This document shows positions 1-8,727 of a stretch of DNA of 31,091 bases, one piece after another; positions within the stretch are counted from its first letter, which is position 1; each line of letters starts with the position of its first letter. The translations under genes were made by a program, and so were the position numbers. Origin of the DNA: JAJCYL01 sp965206015 (lineage in GTDB: Bacteria > Bacteroidota > Bacteroidia > Cytophagales > Cyclobacteriaceae); assembly GCA_965206015.1 (NCBI GenBank), contig CBDBIW010000009.1, positions 1-31,091 of the forward strand, written 5' to 3'. The notes under the pieces are model-generated. The model saw only the letters and a program-made list of their open reading frames with translations. It was not told where the DNA came from and made no database searches.

Positions 1-180
1 ATGGGGCTGTCATGGGGATTATTTCTGGCGGTTAATAATCGAGCGATGGGATATTGGATGAAGATAAGGAGATGAGGTCCTACGCCACATACGGGGGTAT
101 GTTTTTTCTGGGCGATTGGATATGGAATTTATGGCCTTCTTATTTATCTTCTTAAGGCAGATGAGTTTTCTTATTTATAA
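1..180 (+). CDS. 3' part of a hypothetical two-helix membrane protein (frame continues across the window ends if circular)
   Basis: This is an open frame from ATG at position 1 to TAA at 178-180, with one UGA read as Trp. The 59 residues end in a clear hydrophobic segment (CFFWAIGYGIYGLLIYLL) followed by KADEFSYL. If the molecule is circular, the same frame runs back without a stop over the window end to an ATG at 30975. That gives a 98-residue protein with a second hydrophobic segment (MCFVLVIPFLIMGLSWGLF) that straddles the junction. It lies 21 bases before atp9. I do not recognise the family; it lacks the acidic second helix of nad4L and is not atp8. Whether it is expressed is unknown. Confidence 0.4.
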
Positions 181-201
181 TTATGGAGGGGGCGTAATCG
201 G

Positions 202-438
202 GTGGGAGCGGAAATAGTTTCAGGGGCAAAATTCATAGGAGCCGGGGCGGCCTCCATAGGGGCTGCCGGTAGCGGCGCGGGCATAGGAACGGTTTTCGGT
301 AATTTAATAATAGGTTACGCCAGAAACCCTACTTTAAAGCAACAGCTTTTTACCTATGCTATATTGGGATTCGCCATCTCCGAAGCAATGGGTTTATTTT
401 GTTTAATGATTTCGTTTTTAATTTTATTTGGGCTTTAA
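202..438 (+). CDS. atp9: ATP synthase F0 subunit c (subunit 9)
   Basis: This is subunit c of the F0 rotor ring of mitochondrial ATP synthase, a proton-carrying helical hairpin in the inner membrane. The 78-residue product has the Gly/Ala-rich first helix (KFIGAGAASIGAAGSGAGIG), the polar loop ARNP near residues 40-43, and a second helix with the proton-binding Glu at about residue 61 (AISEAMGL). No ATG fits, so GTG at 202 is taken as the start; the next in-frame stop upstream is the TAA at 178-180. atp9 in mtDNA is found in demosponges and unicellular relatives but is nuclear in most other animals, so it is a useful lineage marker. trnN follows after 4 bases. Confidence 0.96.
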   Translation: MGAEIVSGAKFIGAGAASIGAAGSGAGIGTVFGNLIIGYARNPTLKQQLFTYAILGFAISEAMGLFCLMISFLILFGL

Positions 439-442
439 TAAA

Positions 443-513
443 GAGATAGTAGCTTAAGGGTAAAGCGTAAGATTGTTAATCTTCGGATATTAGTTCAATT
501 CTAATTTATGTCG
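443..513 (+). tRNA. trnN: tRNA-Asn(guu)
   Basis: The anticodon loop TTGTTAA gives GUU. The T arm ATTAG-TTCAATT-CTAAT is perfect, and the acceptor GAGATAG/TTATGTC has one mismatch. The D arm is GCTT..AAGC-like. The gene ends one base before the cob ATG, so its excision would free the cob 5' end. Confidence 0.88.
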
Positions 514-514
514 T

Positions 515-1660
515 ATGATTAAAAGTTATAGAAAAGAGAATCAGGTAGTGGTTCTAATTAATAATTGGTTTATGGATCTTCCGGCCCCCTCGAATTTAAA
601 TTATTGATGAAATTTTGGTTCTTTATTGGCGGTTGGGTTTCTTATTCAAATGATTACCGGAATATTTTTAGCCATGCACTATTGTTCAGATATAGAGTTA
701 GCTTTTACATCTGTGGTACATATTACTCGTGATCTGAATTATGGCTTTGTTTTAAGGGATTTTCATGCTAATGGGGCCTCTATGTGTTTTTTATGTGTTT
801 ATTTCCATATAGGCCGGGGTCTGTATTATGGTAGTTATACAAAAGGGATAGTTTGAAATGTGGGAGTATTTTTATTTTTCTTAATGATAGTGGCGGCTTT
901 TCTAGGTTATGTATTGCCTTGAGGGCAAATGTCTTTTTGAGCCGCAACAGTAATAACTAATTTATTATCGGCTCTTCCCTGTGTAGGTGAAGATATTGTT
1001 AGGTGAGTTTGAGGTGGTTTTAGTGTGTCCAAGGCTACATTAAATAGGTTTTTCAGTTTACATTATTTATTTCCATTTGTCTTAGTGGCCTTAGCTATTA
1101 TACATTTGATAGCTTTACACGATGAGGGTTCCAATAATCCTCTTGGGATACAATCATCCTCGGATAAGGCTTCCTTTCATTATTATTATGTTTTAAAGGA
1201 TCTATATGGGGCCGTAATATTGGGGATATTCTTGTGTCTCATCGTCTTTGTTTTTCCTTCTCTATTGGGTGATGTTGATAATTTTCTACAGGCTAATCCT
1301 TTAGTGACTCCAGCTCATATAAAACCTGAGTGATATTTTTTATTTGTTTATGCGATATTACGTTCTATTCCAAATAAATTAGGGGGAGTAGTTGCTTTAG
1401 TTTTGAGTATCCTTATTTTATTGTTTTTGCCATCTTTCCAGAAAAATAGATTGAAAGGGATACGATTTAGACCTTCAAGTAAGGGACTATTTTGATTTTT
1501 CGTAGGTGATTTTGTCTTATTAATTTGAGTAGGAGGCCAACCTGTAGAAGAACCTTATATATGGATAGGACAAATAGGTTCGGTATTTTATTTTATCTAT
1601 TTTCTAATTGTTACCCCTTTCCTCGGGTATTTGGAAACGAAATTATTTGCCTTAGGATAA
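515..1660 (+). CDS. cob: Cytochrome b
   Basis: This is the haem-bearing membrane core of complex III (ubiquinol to cytochrome c). The 381-residue protein carries the four haem ligands at His84 and His98 (FHANGAS, FHIGRG) and His183 and His197 (LHYLFPF, IHLIAL). It has the quinol-site PEWYFLF motif and an N-terminal WFMDLPAPSN block. Several conserved Trp positions (for example LPWGQMSFW, WVWGGFS, PEWYF) are encoded by TGA, which splits the frame under the standard code. The start at ATG 515, one base after trnN, gives the expected length; the stop is TAA at 1658-1660. It looks functional. Confidence 0.97.
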
Positions 1661-1769
1661 ACAAGTAGGATTATCACTTTTATTACCATATTAACATAAT
1701 TTATTGGCTGGAAGTGTCCAAGAGGTGGCGATAAGGATTCTGGGTGAAGTAGGGGATAAGATTTGGGTG

Positions 1770-1841
1770 GGGGTTTTAGCTTAATTGTGGAGCATAGTCT
1801 TTGCAGGACTAAGGTTACAAGTTCAAGTCTTGTCAACTCCA
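1770..1841 (+). tRNA. trnA: tRNA-Ala(ugc)
   Basis: The anticodon stem TAGTC/GACTA encloses the loop TTTGCAG, so the anticodon is UGC. The T arm ACAAG-TTCAAGT-CTTGT is perfect, and the acceptor GGGGTTT/CAACTCC pairs at six of seven positions. The D stem is GCTT/GAGC. It ends 9 bases before the cox2 ATG. The same loop could be misread as GCA, but trnC(gca) is present elsewhere at 26221. Confidence 0.87.
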
Positions 1842-1850
1842 GAAAGGTAA

Positions 1851-2582
1851 ATGTGATTAATTGTATTTGATAATGATATTCCTGAGCCTTGAGAATTAGG
1901 CTTTCATGATGCAGGTTGTTTAGCGATGGAGGAAATTATTTTCTTTCATGATGAAATTATGTATTTTGTAGTTTTGATAACTATTTTGGTTTTATGAGGA
2001 ATAATCCGGGCCTTAATAAGTGGGTATTATCATAAATATTTATTTGAGGGGGTCTTAATCGAAGTGATCTGAACTTTGCTTCCAGCGGTCGTATTAATTT
2101 TTCTAGCCTTTCCTTCTTTAAAATTACTCTATTTAATGGACGATGTCATTTCCCCAGGGTTAACAATTAAAATCGTAGGCCATCAATGGTATTGGTTTTA
2201 TGAGTATTCTGATTATGGTCCAGAAACGATAGAGTTTGATTCTTATCTGATTCCTACCTCGTCTTTAAATGAGGGCGAACAAAGGCTATTAGATGTCGAT
2301 AATCGAATGAAAGCACCAGTCCATACAGAAGTAAGATTATTAGTTACAGGAGAAGATGTGTTACATTCCTTTGCAGTTACCTCTTTATCTATTAAAGTAG
2401 ATGCTGTGCCGGGACGATTAAATCAAGCGAGTTTTATGATAAAAAGGGAGGGGTTATTTTATGGGCAATGTTCAGAGATATGTGGGGCCAATCACTCTTT
2501 TATGCCCATTGTCGTTGAAGGGGTTTCTTTATCTAATTTTATTAGTTGAGTGGAAAATTATAATCCCCCAGAAACAATATAA
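1851..2582 (+). CDS. cox2: Cytochrome c oxidase subunit II
   Basis: This subunit accepts electrons from cytochrome c through the CuA centre of complex IV. The 243-residue product has an N-terminal intermembrane segment (FDNDIPEPWELGFHD), two membrane helices, and the aromatic QWYWFYEY patch. The CuA ligands are DVLHSF and CSEIC-GANHSFMP, with Cys207 and Cys211. The start ATG at 1851 is followed at once by TGA (Met-Trp); four or more TGA codons read as Trp, including one close to the C terminus. The stop is TAA at 2580-2582. trnA precedes and trnD follows. Confidence 0.97.
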
Positions 2583-2602
2583 GTTTTTCACTTGATGTGC
2601 CC

Positions 2603-2673
2603 GAGGTTATAGTTTAATGGTAAAATAGTCGGTTGTCATCTGATTAATATGGGTTCAATACCCGTTAATCTCG
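2603..2673 (+). tRNA. trnD: tRNA-Asp(guc)
   Basis: The acceptor GAGGTTA/TAATCTC pairs fully. The anticodon loop TTGTCAT gives GUC on the stem GTCGG/CTGAT, and the T arm is ATGGG-TTCAATA-CCCGT. It lies 11 bases before nad3. Confidence 0.92.
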
Positions 2674-2684
2674 AGTGTTGTTAA

Positions 2685-3044
2685 ATGGAAAATAGAGAGT
2701 ATATCGGGATATCTGTCTTAATATTATGTAGTATTATTATTTCTACGATTCTATCTGGGGTCTCTTCTCTTGTCGGTCGAAAACAACCAGATATTGATAA
2801 AGTTTCGGTATATGAGTGTGGGTTTGACCCTTTTGGATCGTCAAGGTGGCCTTTTTCAGTTAAGTTTTTTTTAGTGGGTATACTTTTTTTAGTTTTTGAT
2901 TTAGAAATATCTTGGATTTTACCTTGATGTGTCGTTTTCCATAAACTCAAATTAGTAGGGGTGGTCGTCATGTATTTGTTTTTAATTGTTTTAACTATTG
3001 GGTTTATTTATGAATGAATAAGGGGGGGATTGGAGTGAGAGTAA
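2685..3044 (+). CDS. nad3: NADH dehydrogenase subunit 3
   Basis: This is a membrane subunit of complex I close to the quinone channel. The 119-residue protein has the family signature YECGFDPFGSSRWPFSVKF, with the Cys of the active/deactive-switch loop, then FFLVGILFLVFDLEI and a third C-terminal helix. Three TGA codons in the last third read as Trp, so the frame runs to TAA at 3042-3044. ATG 2685 gives the normal family length. A long frame on the opposite strand here is only its shadow. Confidence 0.97.
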
Positions 3045-3133
3045 GTGGTTATCTTTATCCAATATGGTTATCAACGTATTTGCCTCCTTCTTTATCTACG
3101 TATAAGGGGGATGGGGGCGGGTGTCCCGAGATG

Positions 3134-3195
3134 ACGGGGGCAACCACGGGCTAAATAGATGACCTAATGGGTGAAAGGCGTGTTGTCTTTTTATT
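3134..3195 (+). repeat. Upstream copy of a 62-base imperfect direct repeat flanking orf139
   Basis: This stretch aligns without gaps to 3692-3753. The core 3155-3181 matches 3713-3739 at 26 of 27 positions. The two copies lie on either side of orf139, about 558 bases apart. Shorter pieces of the same word (AATAGATGACC and GACCTAATG) recur at about 20648-20675, just before orf79. Confidence 0.8.
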
Positions 3196-3238
3196 GTCAG
3201 TGGTAAGGTAAATGAGGGTTCGAATCCCTTGCCTCGTA
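3196..3238 (+). ncRNA. tRNA-like element lacking an anticodon arm, in front of orf139
   Basis: A D-arm-like stretch (GTCAGTGGTAAGG) is followed directly by a tRNA T arm, GAGGG-TTCGAAT-CCCTT at 3214-3230, and a 7-base acceptor-like strand, GCCTCGT. No anticodon arm lies between them, and I see no good partner strand for the acceptor. It ends one base before the orf139 ATG, exactly where a tRNA would sit in this genome. It may be a decayed tRNA or a processing signal of the t-element type; expression is not shown. Confidence 0.5.
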
Positions 3239-3239
3239 T

Positions 3240-3659
3240 ATGTGAACGGAGTATATACATATGATTTGTTACGTTTTAAGTTTTGTTAATTGTTTACCGG
3301 GTGTAGAGGGGGAAGTAACTCAATTAGTAGGGGACCTTGAGAAAAGTCTTAATACATTGAGTGAGAATGATTTTAATGAGTTATCCACTATTTCGCCTGG
3401 AGAATTACCAGATGGGGTGTCAAAGCCTATTCAAGATTTAAGTGATACCACGCGCCAAGTATATGAGTTGGCTAAGTCTCAGGGGCTTAATACAGATGGT
3501 GCAGGTGTTAATTTAGAAGATGCAGGGGCCAAATTAGCCGAAATGGGTGTAGATTTAGGTGATAGCCCAGATAATCCGCCGCGTATGGTAGAGAATGAGC
3601 TTAGAATACGGGCGGCTCGTAATAAGTTTATAAGTAAATGTCCCCCTTATAAGGCTTAA
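3240..3659 (+). CDS. orf139, unrecognised protein, member of a three-gene paralogous family
   Basis: This 139-residue reading frame starts ATG-TGA (Met-Trp) and stops at TAA 3657-3659. I do not recognise it. It is homologous to orf149 at 26653: both begin M-W-x-E-Y with an I-C pair at residues 9-10. They share LVG(D/E)LEK..N.LS..D...(E/I)S.I near residues 29-51, then PD.VS.PIQ(E/D)L, and end in R..AAR..F. Residues 1-20 are hydrophobic (possible membrane anchor or targeting segment); the rest is acidic and soluble-looking, with heptad-like Leu spacing that could form a coiled coil. The upstream ATG was chosen over 3261 because the extra MWTEY block is conserved in orf149. It is flanked by direct repeats and preceded by a tRNA-like element. 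A CCTTATAAGG palindrome lies inside its 3' end. Confidence 0.75.
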
Positions 3660-3691
3660 CTAGGTTTATGTAGTAGTGTTTTTGTTTAGAA

Positions 3692-3753
3692 GCGGGGGAA
3701 TCCTCAGTAGACATAGATGACCTAAAGGGTGAAAGGCGTAGTGCCTATTTATT
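3692..3753 (+). repeat. Downstream copy of the 62-base direct repeat flanking orf139
   Basis: This is the partner of 3134-3195, beginning 32 bases after the orf139 stop. The core ATAGATGACCTA.GGGTGAAA plus GGCGT is conserved with one mismatch; the flanks are more diverged but collinear. The 314-base spacer between orf139 and trnS holds nothing else that I can name. Confidence 0.8.
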
Positions 3754-3973
3754 CCCTATGGATGGGGGCATCCTCGGACAATCCTTCTTTCTCGACTGAT
3801 TTATCAAATAGATTTGGAGACGGTCTTAGCAAAGAGGGTGTAAAACCCATCCTGATTTAGCCACTTATTAATCCAATATATGGGCGATACTTATACGTTG
3901 TCGGTCTCTATAAAGTAGGGGCCTGATTGGTCGACTGATGACTTTCTCTCAACGATAATCGATGTGGATCTAT

Positions 3974-4046
3974 AATGGAATGGCTGAAAGGTAAAGCAAT
4001 AAAGTGCTAAGTTATTAATTTATAAGTTCAAATCTTATTTCCATTG
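3974..4046 (+). tRNA. trnS1: tRNA-Ser(gcu)
   Basis: The acceptor AATGGAA/TTCCATT and T arm ATAAG-TTCAAAT-CTTAT are perfect, and the D stem is GCT/AGC. The anticodon loop GTGCTAA gives GCU for AGY Ser codons; the stem beside it pairs at four of five positions. It stands alone between two long spacers. Confidence 0.85.
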
Positions 4047-5587
4047 AAGATAAGAATCGGGCCTTATTTTCCTTTAAGATGGGATACGCTATGAGAAAAT
4101 CAGTCTGGGGTTATTTATCAAAAGATAATGGTGTTTTCTGGCTTGACCCCGAGGAATCTCTTGTAGATACTTATTTCCGGGGGAGGATTCTGTATCTCCA
4201 AAGTGGCTAAGGTACCTTATTCATAGGTGAGGAATCTTATCGCCAAAGTACATTTAATATCTGGTATCTCCCAATCATGATAAGGTGGAGGATGATAATC
4301 CTGGTGTTTTTCCTTCTGTCTCCAAAGATGATCAGTGGGGGTGACGGCCTCTATTTTTCTTTCATCGGGGGGTTCCTTCTTCCTCGGTTGTCTACGGTGG
4401 ATCCGGGGGGTGATCGACACCCCTTTTTGTTATTCTAATAAGATTAGCCAGAATGGGGATTAGGTCATGGTTACTGATGATGATTGATTTGTATAAGTTT
4501 CTTAGGGGGAGAGTAAAAGGTAACCCCTTCTATTTCTTTTCCATCGTCTAATTAGTGGAGACGGGTTGGGATTATCGTCTTCTTCGACCAATTCTTCTAC
4601 GACCATTACGGGTTCTTAGAAGGGGGGATTGAGACAATTAAGGGTTTATTCTAAGGTTCTTGATCTCCTTATTTATGGGGTTGACTTGGCTTATTTATTG
4701 CTTTTTCCTGTCATGTGGGTCTTCGGTTTCGATGGCAATGTATTAGTCTAAAATAAGGGTGGTCGATTCTTATTATTGGTTCTGGTGTTTTCCCTTCTCT
4801 GGTGGATGTGAGGGTCCCTTATAAGGACGTATTTTATCTTCTATTTATAAAGTAGGGGCTATTTTAGTTATCCCTATCTAAGTGCATCTAGGGGCTTTAC
4901 GGGTGATTTATCCGGGTGGAGGTGAGGGATGTCAGTGGCCTTCATTTTCTCTCCTTCTTTCTCCCCTCGATGGTCTCGTCCAAGACGTATGGCCCTCCTT
5001 TCCGGGGTAGAGACAAATCATGGGCTTCCTCATCCTTTATGAAAAGGGGTGTAATAAGGGGTGTCATCTTAGTTTCCATCGGCTCTCCTAATTAATGGCC
5101 CCTTATAAAATTAATGGGTCGGATGCAGCGGCAGGTATTAGATAAGTATTTTCTTTCTTGTATATGGGGTAGGTGTTACCTGGAATGGTGAGTTTACCTG
5201 TCTTTATTGGGGAGAGTATTTAATAGATTTAAGTTAATTTGTTGATCTCTTAGCCATAAGGGGTGGTTAAAGCTTAGGAATATTTTCTTCTGGCATTTCT
5301 GGCTTCCAAGTCAAGGTAAAAGATTATCATAATCTTCAAATGGGTTTTATCGGATAATCGTAAAATGGGTGGTGGGTTTTCTGGCTCTCCAAATTGTTTG
5401 TTTTGGCTCTTTCCCATGCCTTATAAGGGGGATACGGTAGGGGGTGATCGTGAATTGAATCGGGGTCGGGTTTATTGGTTTCTTATTGGGGATGGCCCTC
5501 TTATTTCACGAGATGGGAGTCTAAAACAGTATTCTTTCTTATCAAAATATATATTAACGGTAAATTACCTGAATTGGGGTCAGGAGA
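4047..5587. other. 1.5 kb spacer between trnS(gcu) and rns, no recognised gene
   Basis: Stops occur in all frames apart from short chance frames on either strand (up to about 75 codons, without recognisable protein features). The stretch contains one copy of the 22-base hairpin repeat (4971-4992), CCTTATAAGG palindromes at 4817 and 5419, and TTTTCTGGC words at 4134 and 5377. A promoter or replication origin could lie here upstream of rns, but nothing in the sequence singles one out. Confidence 0.6.
4971..4992 (+). repeat. 22-base hairpin repeat, copy 1
   Basis: TGGTCTCGTCCAAGACGTAT plus GG is repeated exactly at 28552-28573. It can fold as GTCT-CGTCCA-AGAC or as the inner CGTC-CAA-GACG. Confidence 0.85.
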
Positions 5588-6813
5588 TATAAGTTTGAAT
5601 CTTATTATTTTGAAATAGTCCTTTGATTTTGGGGAGGATAGAAAGCGAGTGGCCCTTATAAGACATGTTAGGGGTAACCCGTATAAGTGAGTAATTTCTT
5701 ATAGCTAGCTAATTAAGCTAGAAGGAATGGTAATTGCATAGTAAATTGATGGTTAGGAATCGTATTAGGCTTTTAGAGGGGGATCTAAGCAAAGATGCGT
5801 AGTTGAGAGACCACGCTTCCACTGAAACAAGGGGGAGTCTTGTTTAGAGGCAGCAGTTAAGAATATTGTGCAATGTATGAAAGTATGACACAGAGATGTC
5901 GCCAATAAAGCTGTCTAATTTACGTGCCAGCAGACGCGGTTAAACGTAAGGCTTTAGTTTTTGTCATAAAAGGCGTAAAGGGTAGGTAAGTGTTAGGTTT
6001 TAAAGGGGTAAATGGAATTATTTATGAAAGAATTTTAAGTTGGGATATAAGTGGGAATATCAAGGATGGAGGTAAATTACTAGTTAAAACCTCAAAGCTG
6101 ATATACGAAAGCTGGGACAGCAAACAGGGGATAGTCCTGGTAGTCCTTGCTGTCAACTATGAATAAGATATTTTGTAAGAATATATGATAACTTAATTTG
6201 ATTTGGCCTGGAGACTATGATCGCAAGATTAAAATTTAAACAATTTGGCGGTTCATTGACGGCATTAGAGAAGCGTGTGGTTTAATTCGATGATCCGCGA
6301 ATAATTTTACCAAAACTGGAATTATATGTATAGGGTTATTTAAGTAACTTCATAGGGCCGGTATTGCATGGCCGTCGTAAGTTTGTGTTTTGTAAGAAAT
6401 TGAAGAGGCTCAGCCCTAGGGTTTGATTATTCAGTTAATAATAAGGGATAATGTCAGGTCGTTATGTTCCTAATGTTTTGGGCTATACATGCGCTATATT
6501 TATGTATAAATAAAAAATGTGGGTTGTAAATTTTTAAATCAGAATAGTCTTTGAAAAATAGAGTATTAAGAAGTATTTAAGAGTAATTGGAAAGTAGGGC
6601 GTTCTGGTGAATAATTCTTCAGTGTTCGTACAAATCGCCCGTCACCTTAACTAAGTAAACGGTTTTTAAGGAGAAAGTTATAAGATAAGAGGTAAAACTT
6701 TATGATAGGGAGTAAAAGTAAAGGCGTCTTCTTGGGCTTTCTATCACGAACAATTTATGAGGTCGAGAAAGTCGTAACAGAGTGAGAGTATTGGAAAATG
6801 TTCTTGGATTAAG
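5588..6813 (+). rRNA. rns: Small subunit ribosomal RNA
   Basis: This is the RNA core of the mitochondrial small ribosomal subunit. Conserved landmarks appear in order: an AGTTTGAATC-like 5' end near 5592, AAGTGAGTAAT near 5686, and the 530 loop GTGCCAGCAGACGCGGT at 5924-5940. They continue with TTTAATTCGATGATCCGCG at 6281, the decoding-site strand TCGCCCGTCACC at about 6635, and GTCGTAACA at 6771. The 5' boundary is approximate (within tens of bases); the 3' end is set by trnG at 6814. The length, about 1.2 kb, is moderately long for an animal. No anti-Shine-Dalgarno CCUCC is visible at the 3' end. Confidence 0.93.
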
Positions 6814-6885
6814 GTATGTATAATTTAGCGGGTAAAATAAGGGATTTCCAATCCTTAATTACGAGTTCGAGTCTCGTTATGTACA
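6814..6885 (+). tRNA. trnG: tRNA-Gly(ucc)
   Basis: The acceptor GTATGTA/TATGTAC pairs with two GU pairs. The anticodon stem AGGGA/TCCTT holds TTTCCAA (UCC), and the T arm ACGAG-TTCGAGT-CTCGT is perfect. It follows rns directly, an arrangement also seen in demosponges. Confidence 0.92.
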
Positions 6886-6887
6886 GG

Positions 6888-6960
6888 CGGGGGTTGGCCA
6901 AATGGCAAAGGCATTAAGTTTTGATCTTAATTATTCTGGGTTCGACTCCCTTGCCCCCGA
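6888..6960 (+). tRNA. trnQ: tRNA-Gln(uug)
   Basis: The acceptor CGGGGGT/GCCCCCG, D stem GCC/GGC, and anticodon stem TTAAG/CTTAA with loop TTTTGAT (UUG) are clear; the T stem pairs only at its inner three positions. It is two bases behind trnG and one base before atp6. An apparent longer atp6 frame starting at 6902 is this tRNA being read through. Confidence 0.9.
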
Positions 6961-6961
6961 T

Positions 6962-7681
6962 ATGTTTAATACTTTTTTTGATCAATTCTGTGTGATAGAG
7001 TTAATTACACCTAATTTAGTCGGTCTTTTTACTAATTCTTCAATGATGGTAATCTACGTAATTAGCGTAATTGGGTGGTTATTTAAAGGAGGTAAATTAA
7101 TACCCCATCGATGACAGGTAATAATGGAGTTGATTAACAGGAATGTGCGCTCCGTTGTTTATGAGAGTTTAAGAAAAGCAGGTGTTAAATCTTTTCCTTT
7201 TGTTTTATGCCTTTTTCTCTTTCTTTTGCTCTTAAATATTTTAGGGCTATTGCCTTACGTCTTTCCTCCGACGGCACATTTCGTCGTGACCTTAGGTTTC
7301 TCCTTCTCGATAATGATGGCGGTCACTTTCGTAGGGGTTTTGACTTTTAAAATTGAGTTTGTCAGTCTCTTAGTGCCTAGGGGGGTCCCCCTAATATTAG
7401 CCCCTATATTGGTAGTAATAGAGACACTAAGTTATCTGATTAGGGCCCTATCTTTAGGTCTTAGGTTAGGGGGTAATATATCTGCGGGGCATTTAGTATT
7501 TTCTATTTTATCCGGGTTTGCCTTTAATTTGGTGTTGAATGGGGATTGGGTTTTAGGGTGTTTTTTGATATGGATAATGGCGTTTATTGCGCTATTGGAG
7601 ATGATGGTAGCAGTAATTCAGGCGTATGTGTTTAGTTTATTAACCACCATTTATTTAGGGGACACAATGGCCCTACATTAA
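6962..7681 (+). CDS. atp6: ATP synthase F0 subunit a
   Basis: This is the stator subunit of F0 that forms the proton half-channels beside the subunit-c ring. The 239-residue protein has the conserved helix SLGLRLGGNISAGH with the essential Arg, and the C-terminal block VIQAYVFSLLTTIYL. ATG 6962 directly after trnQ is the natural start. One TGA (Trp) interrupts the standard-code frame near 7112. Atp6 and atp8 are separated here, unlike the usual adjacent pair in animals. It appears intact. Confidence 0.97.
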
Positions 7682-7748
7682 AAAGATGCCATCACCAGGG
7701 ATAATGGTGAGGAAGGCCTCTTCTTCTTTTAAAAAGGGGCGTCATAAG

Positions 7749-7819
7749 GCTTCTATCGTCTAGTGGTAGGACATTAGGTTTTCAGTTTAAGTATAAGGGT
7801 TCGAATCCCTTTAGGAGTC
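7749..7819 (+). tRNA. trnE: tRNA-Glu(uuc)
   Basis: The acceptor GCTTCTA/TAGGAGT pairs with GU pairs. The anticodon loop TTTCAGT gives UUC, and the T arm is AAGGG-TTCGAAT-CCCTT. It lies 9 bases before nad6. Confidence 0.88.
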
Positions 7820-7828
7820 TTTTATCTT

Positions 7829-8368
7829 GTGAATGGATTTGGTATGACCTTGATTATTTGTGGAATTATGGTCATTTCGGCCTTAAATTCAGTGCACTCT
7901 GTGCTTTGGCTAATAGGTGCTTTTACGAGTGCTATTGTGATTTTCATTGGTTTTGAAGTTGATTTTCTTGCCTTGATTTATTTAATCGTCTATGTAGGGG
8001 CAATAGCTATTTTATTTTTATTTGTAATAATGATGTTAAATTTAACGGATTTAAAGGGCTTCTTAGATATGTCCAATTATCTGTTACCCGGGTTGATAGT
8101 AGGAATGGCTATTTTTTTGGAGGTCTTCATTTCTTTTAGCTGGTGTTTTAGTTATTTATCGGTAGGAATGGGGAATTTTAGATGAGATGGACTTGTCCCA
8201 TTATCGAATATTCAGGCATTAGGAGATGTTATATATACAGACTATGCTTATTTATTTCTTTTAGCTAGTTTTCTTTTATTGGTGGCGATGATGGGGGCCA
8301 TTATATTAACTTTTGAAGTAAGGAATGAGATTAAAATACAGGATATGGTTCTTCAGATAAGTCGTTAA
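7829..8368 (+). CDS. nad6: NADH dehydrogenase subunit 6
   Basis: This is a membrane subunit of complex I. The 179-residue product shows the hallmark third helix with the pi-bulge region (DFLALIYLIVYVGAIAILFLFVIMM, read in two parts), preceded by SVLWLIGAF. A final helix (FLLLVAMMGAIILTFEV) appears only when a TGA at 8183 is read as Trp. The start is taken as GTG 7829, 9 bases after trnE; ATG 7844 five codons in is the alternative. The stop is TAA at 8366-8368. Confidence 0.95.
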
Positions 8369-8727
8369 TCGGGTTAGATACGGATAAGGTGTCTTCTTCG
8401 AATCCTTATAAATTAATTGTCTTGGATTATGGTAAGGCCGATACCGGTGATTAGGATTATTTTTGCTGGCTTTTCTGTCTTCATTTGGGAAAGGGGTTGA
8501 TTGGCCCTTATATTTGTTTTGGGGTATGATTTGTCAATGGAGGTGATTTTCCCTCTTCTAAAATGACTTGTCTTATCTTATTGATGGCCCTCGATTGGCA
8601 AGGGGGAATTAATGACTTATCCAATGGCTTCCTCGATAAGGGGGCTCCTTCTTCTCCAATAAGTTTTCTGGGGTGAGGGGCCATAGGTTATCTTATAATT
8701 TGAAGGTGTCTTTCCCTTCCAGGGTAC
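8369..8727. other. Spacer before cox1, no gene seen
   Basis: This stretch of about 360 bases has stops in all frames and no tRNA fold. It contains GT-rich, low-A text similar to the other spacers. It may carry the upstream signals for the cox1-nad5 transcript, but none can be named. Confidence 0.5.

Noticed and set aside
1665..1769. Possible extra tRNA (Pro, Leu or Ser) between cob and trnA, from GTGTCCAAGAGGTGGC
   Set aside because: No consistent anticodon stem or T arm could be built, and the Pro-like loop lacks U33.
5365..5592. 75-codon frame before rns
   Set aside because: No protein-family features, no conserved context, and it runs into the rns 5' region; such frames are expected by chance.
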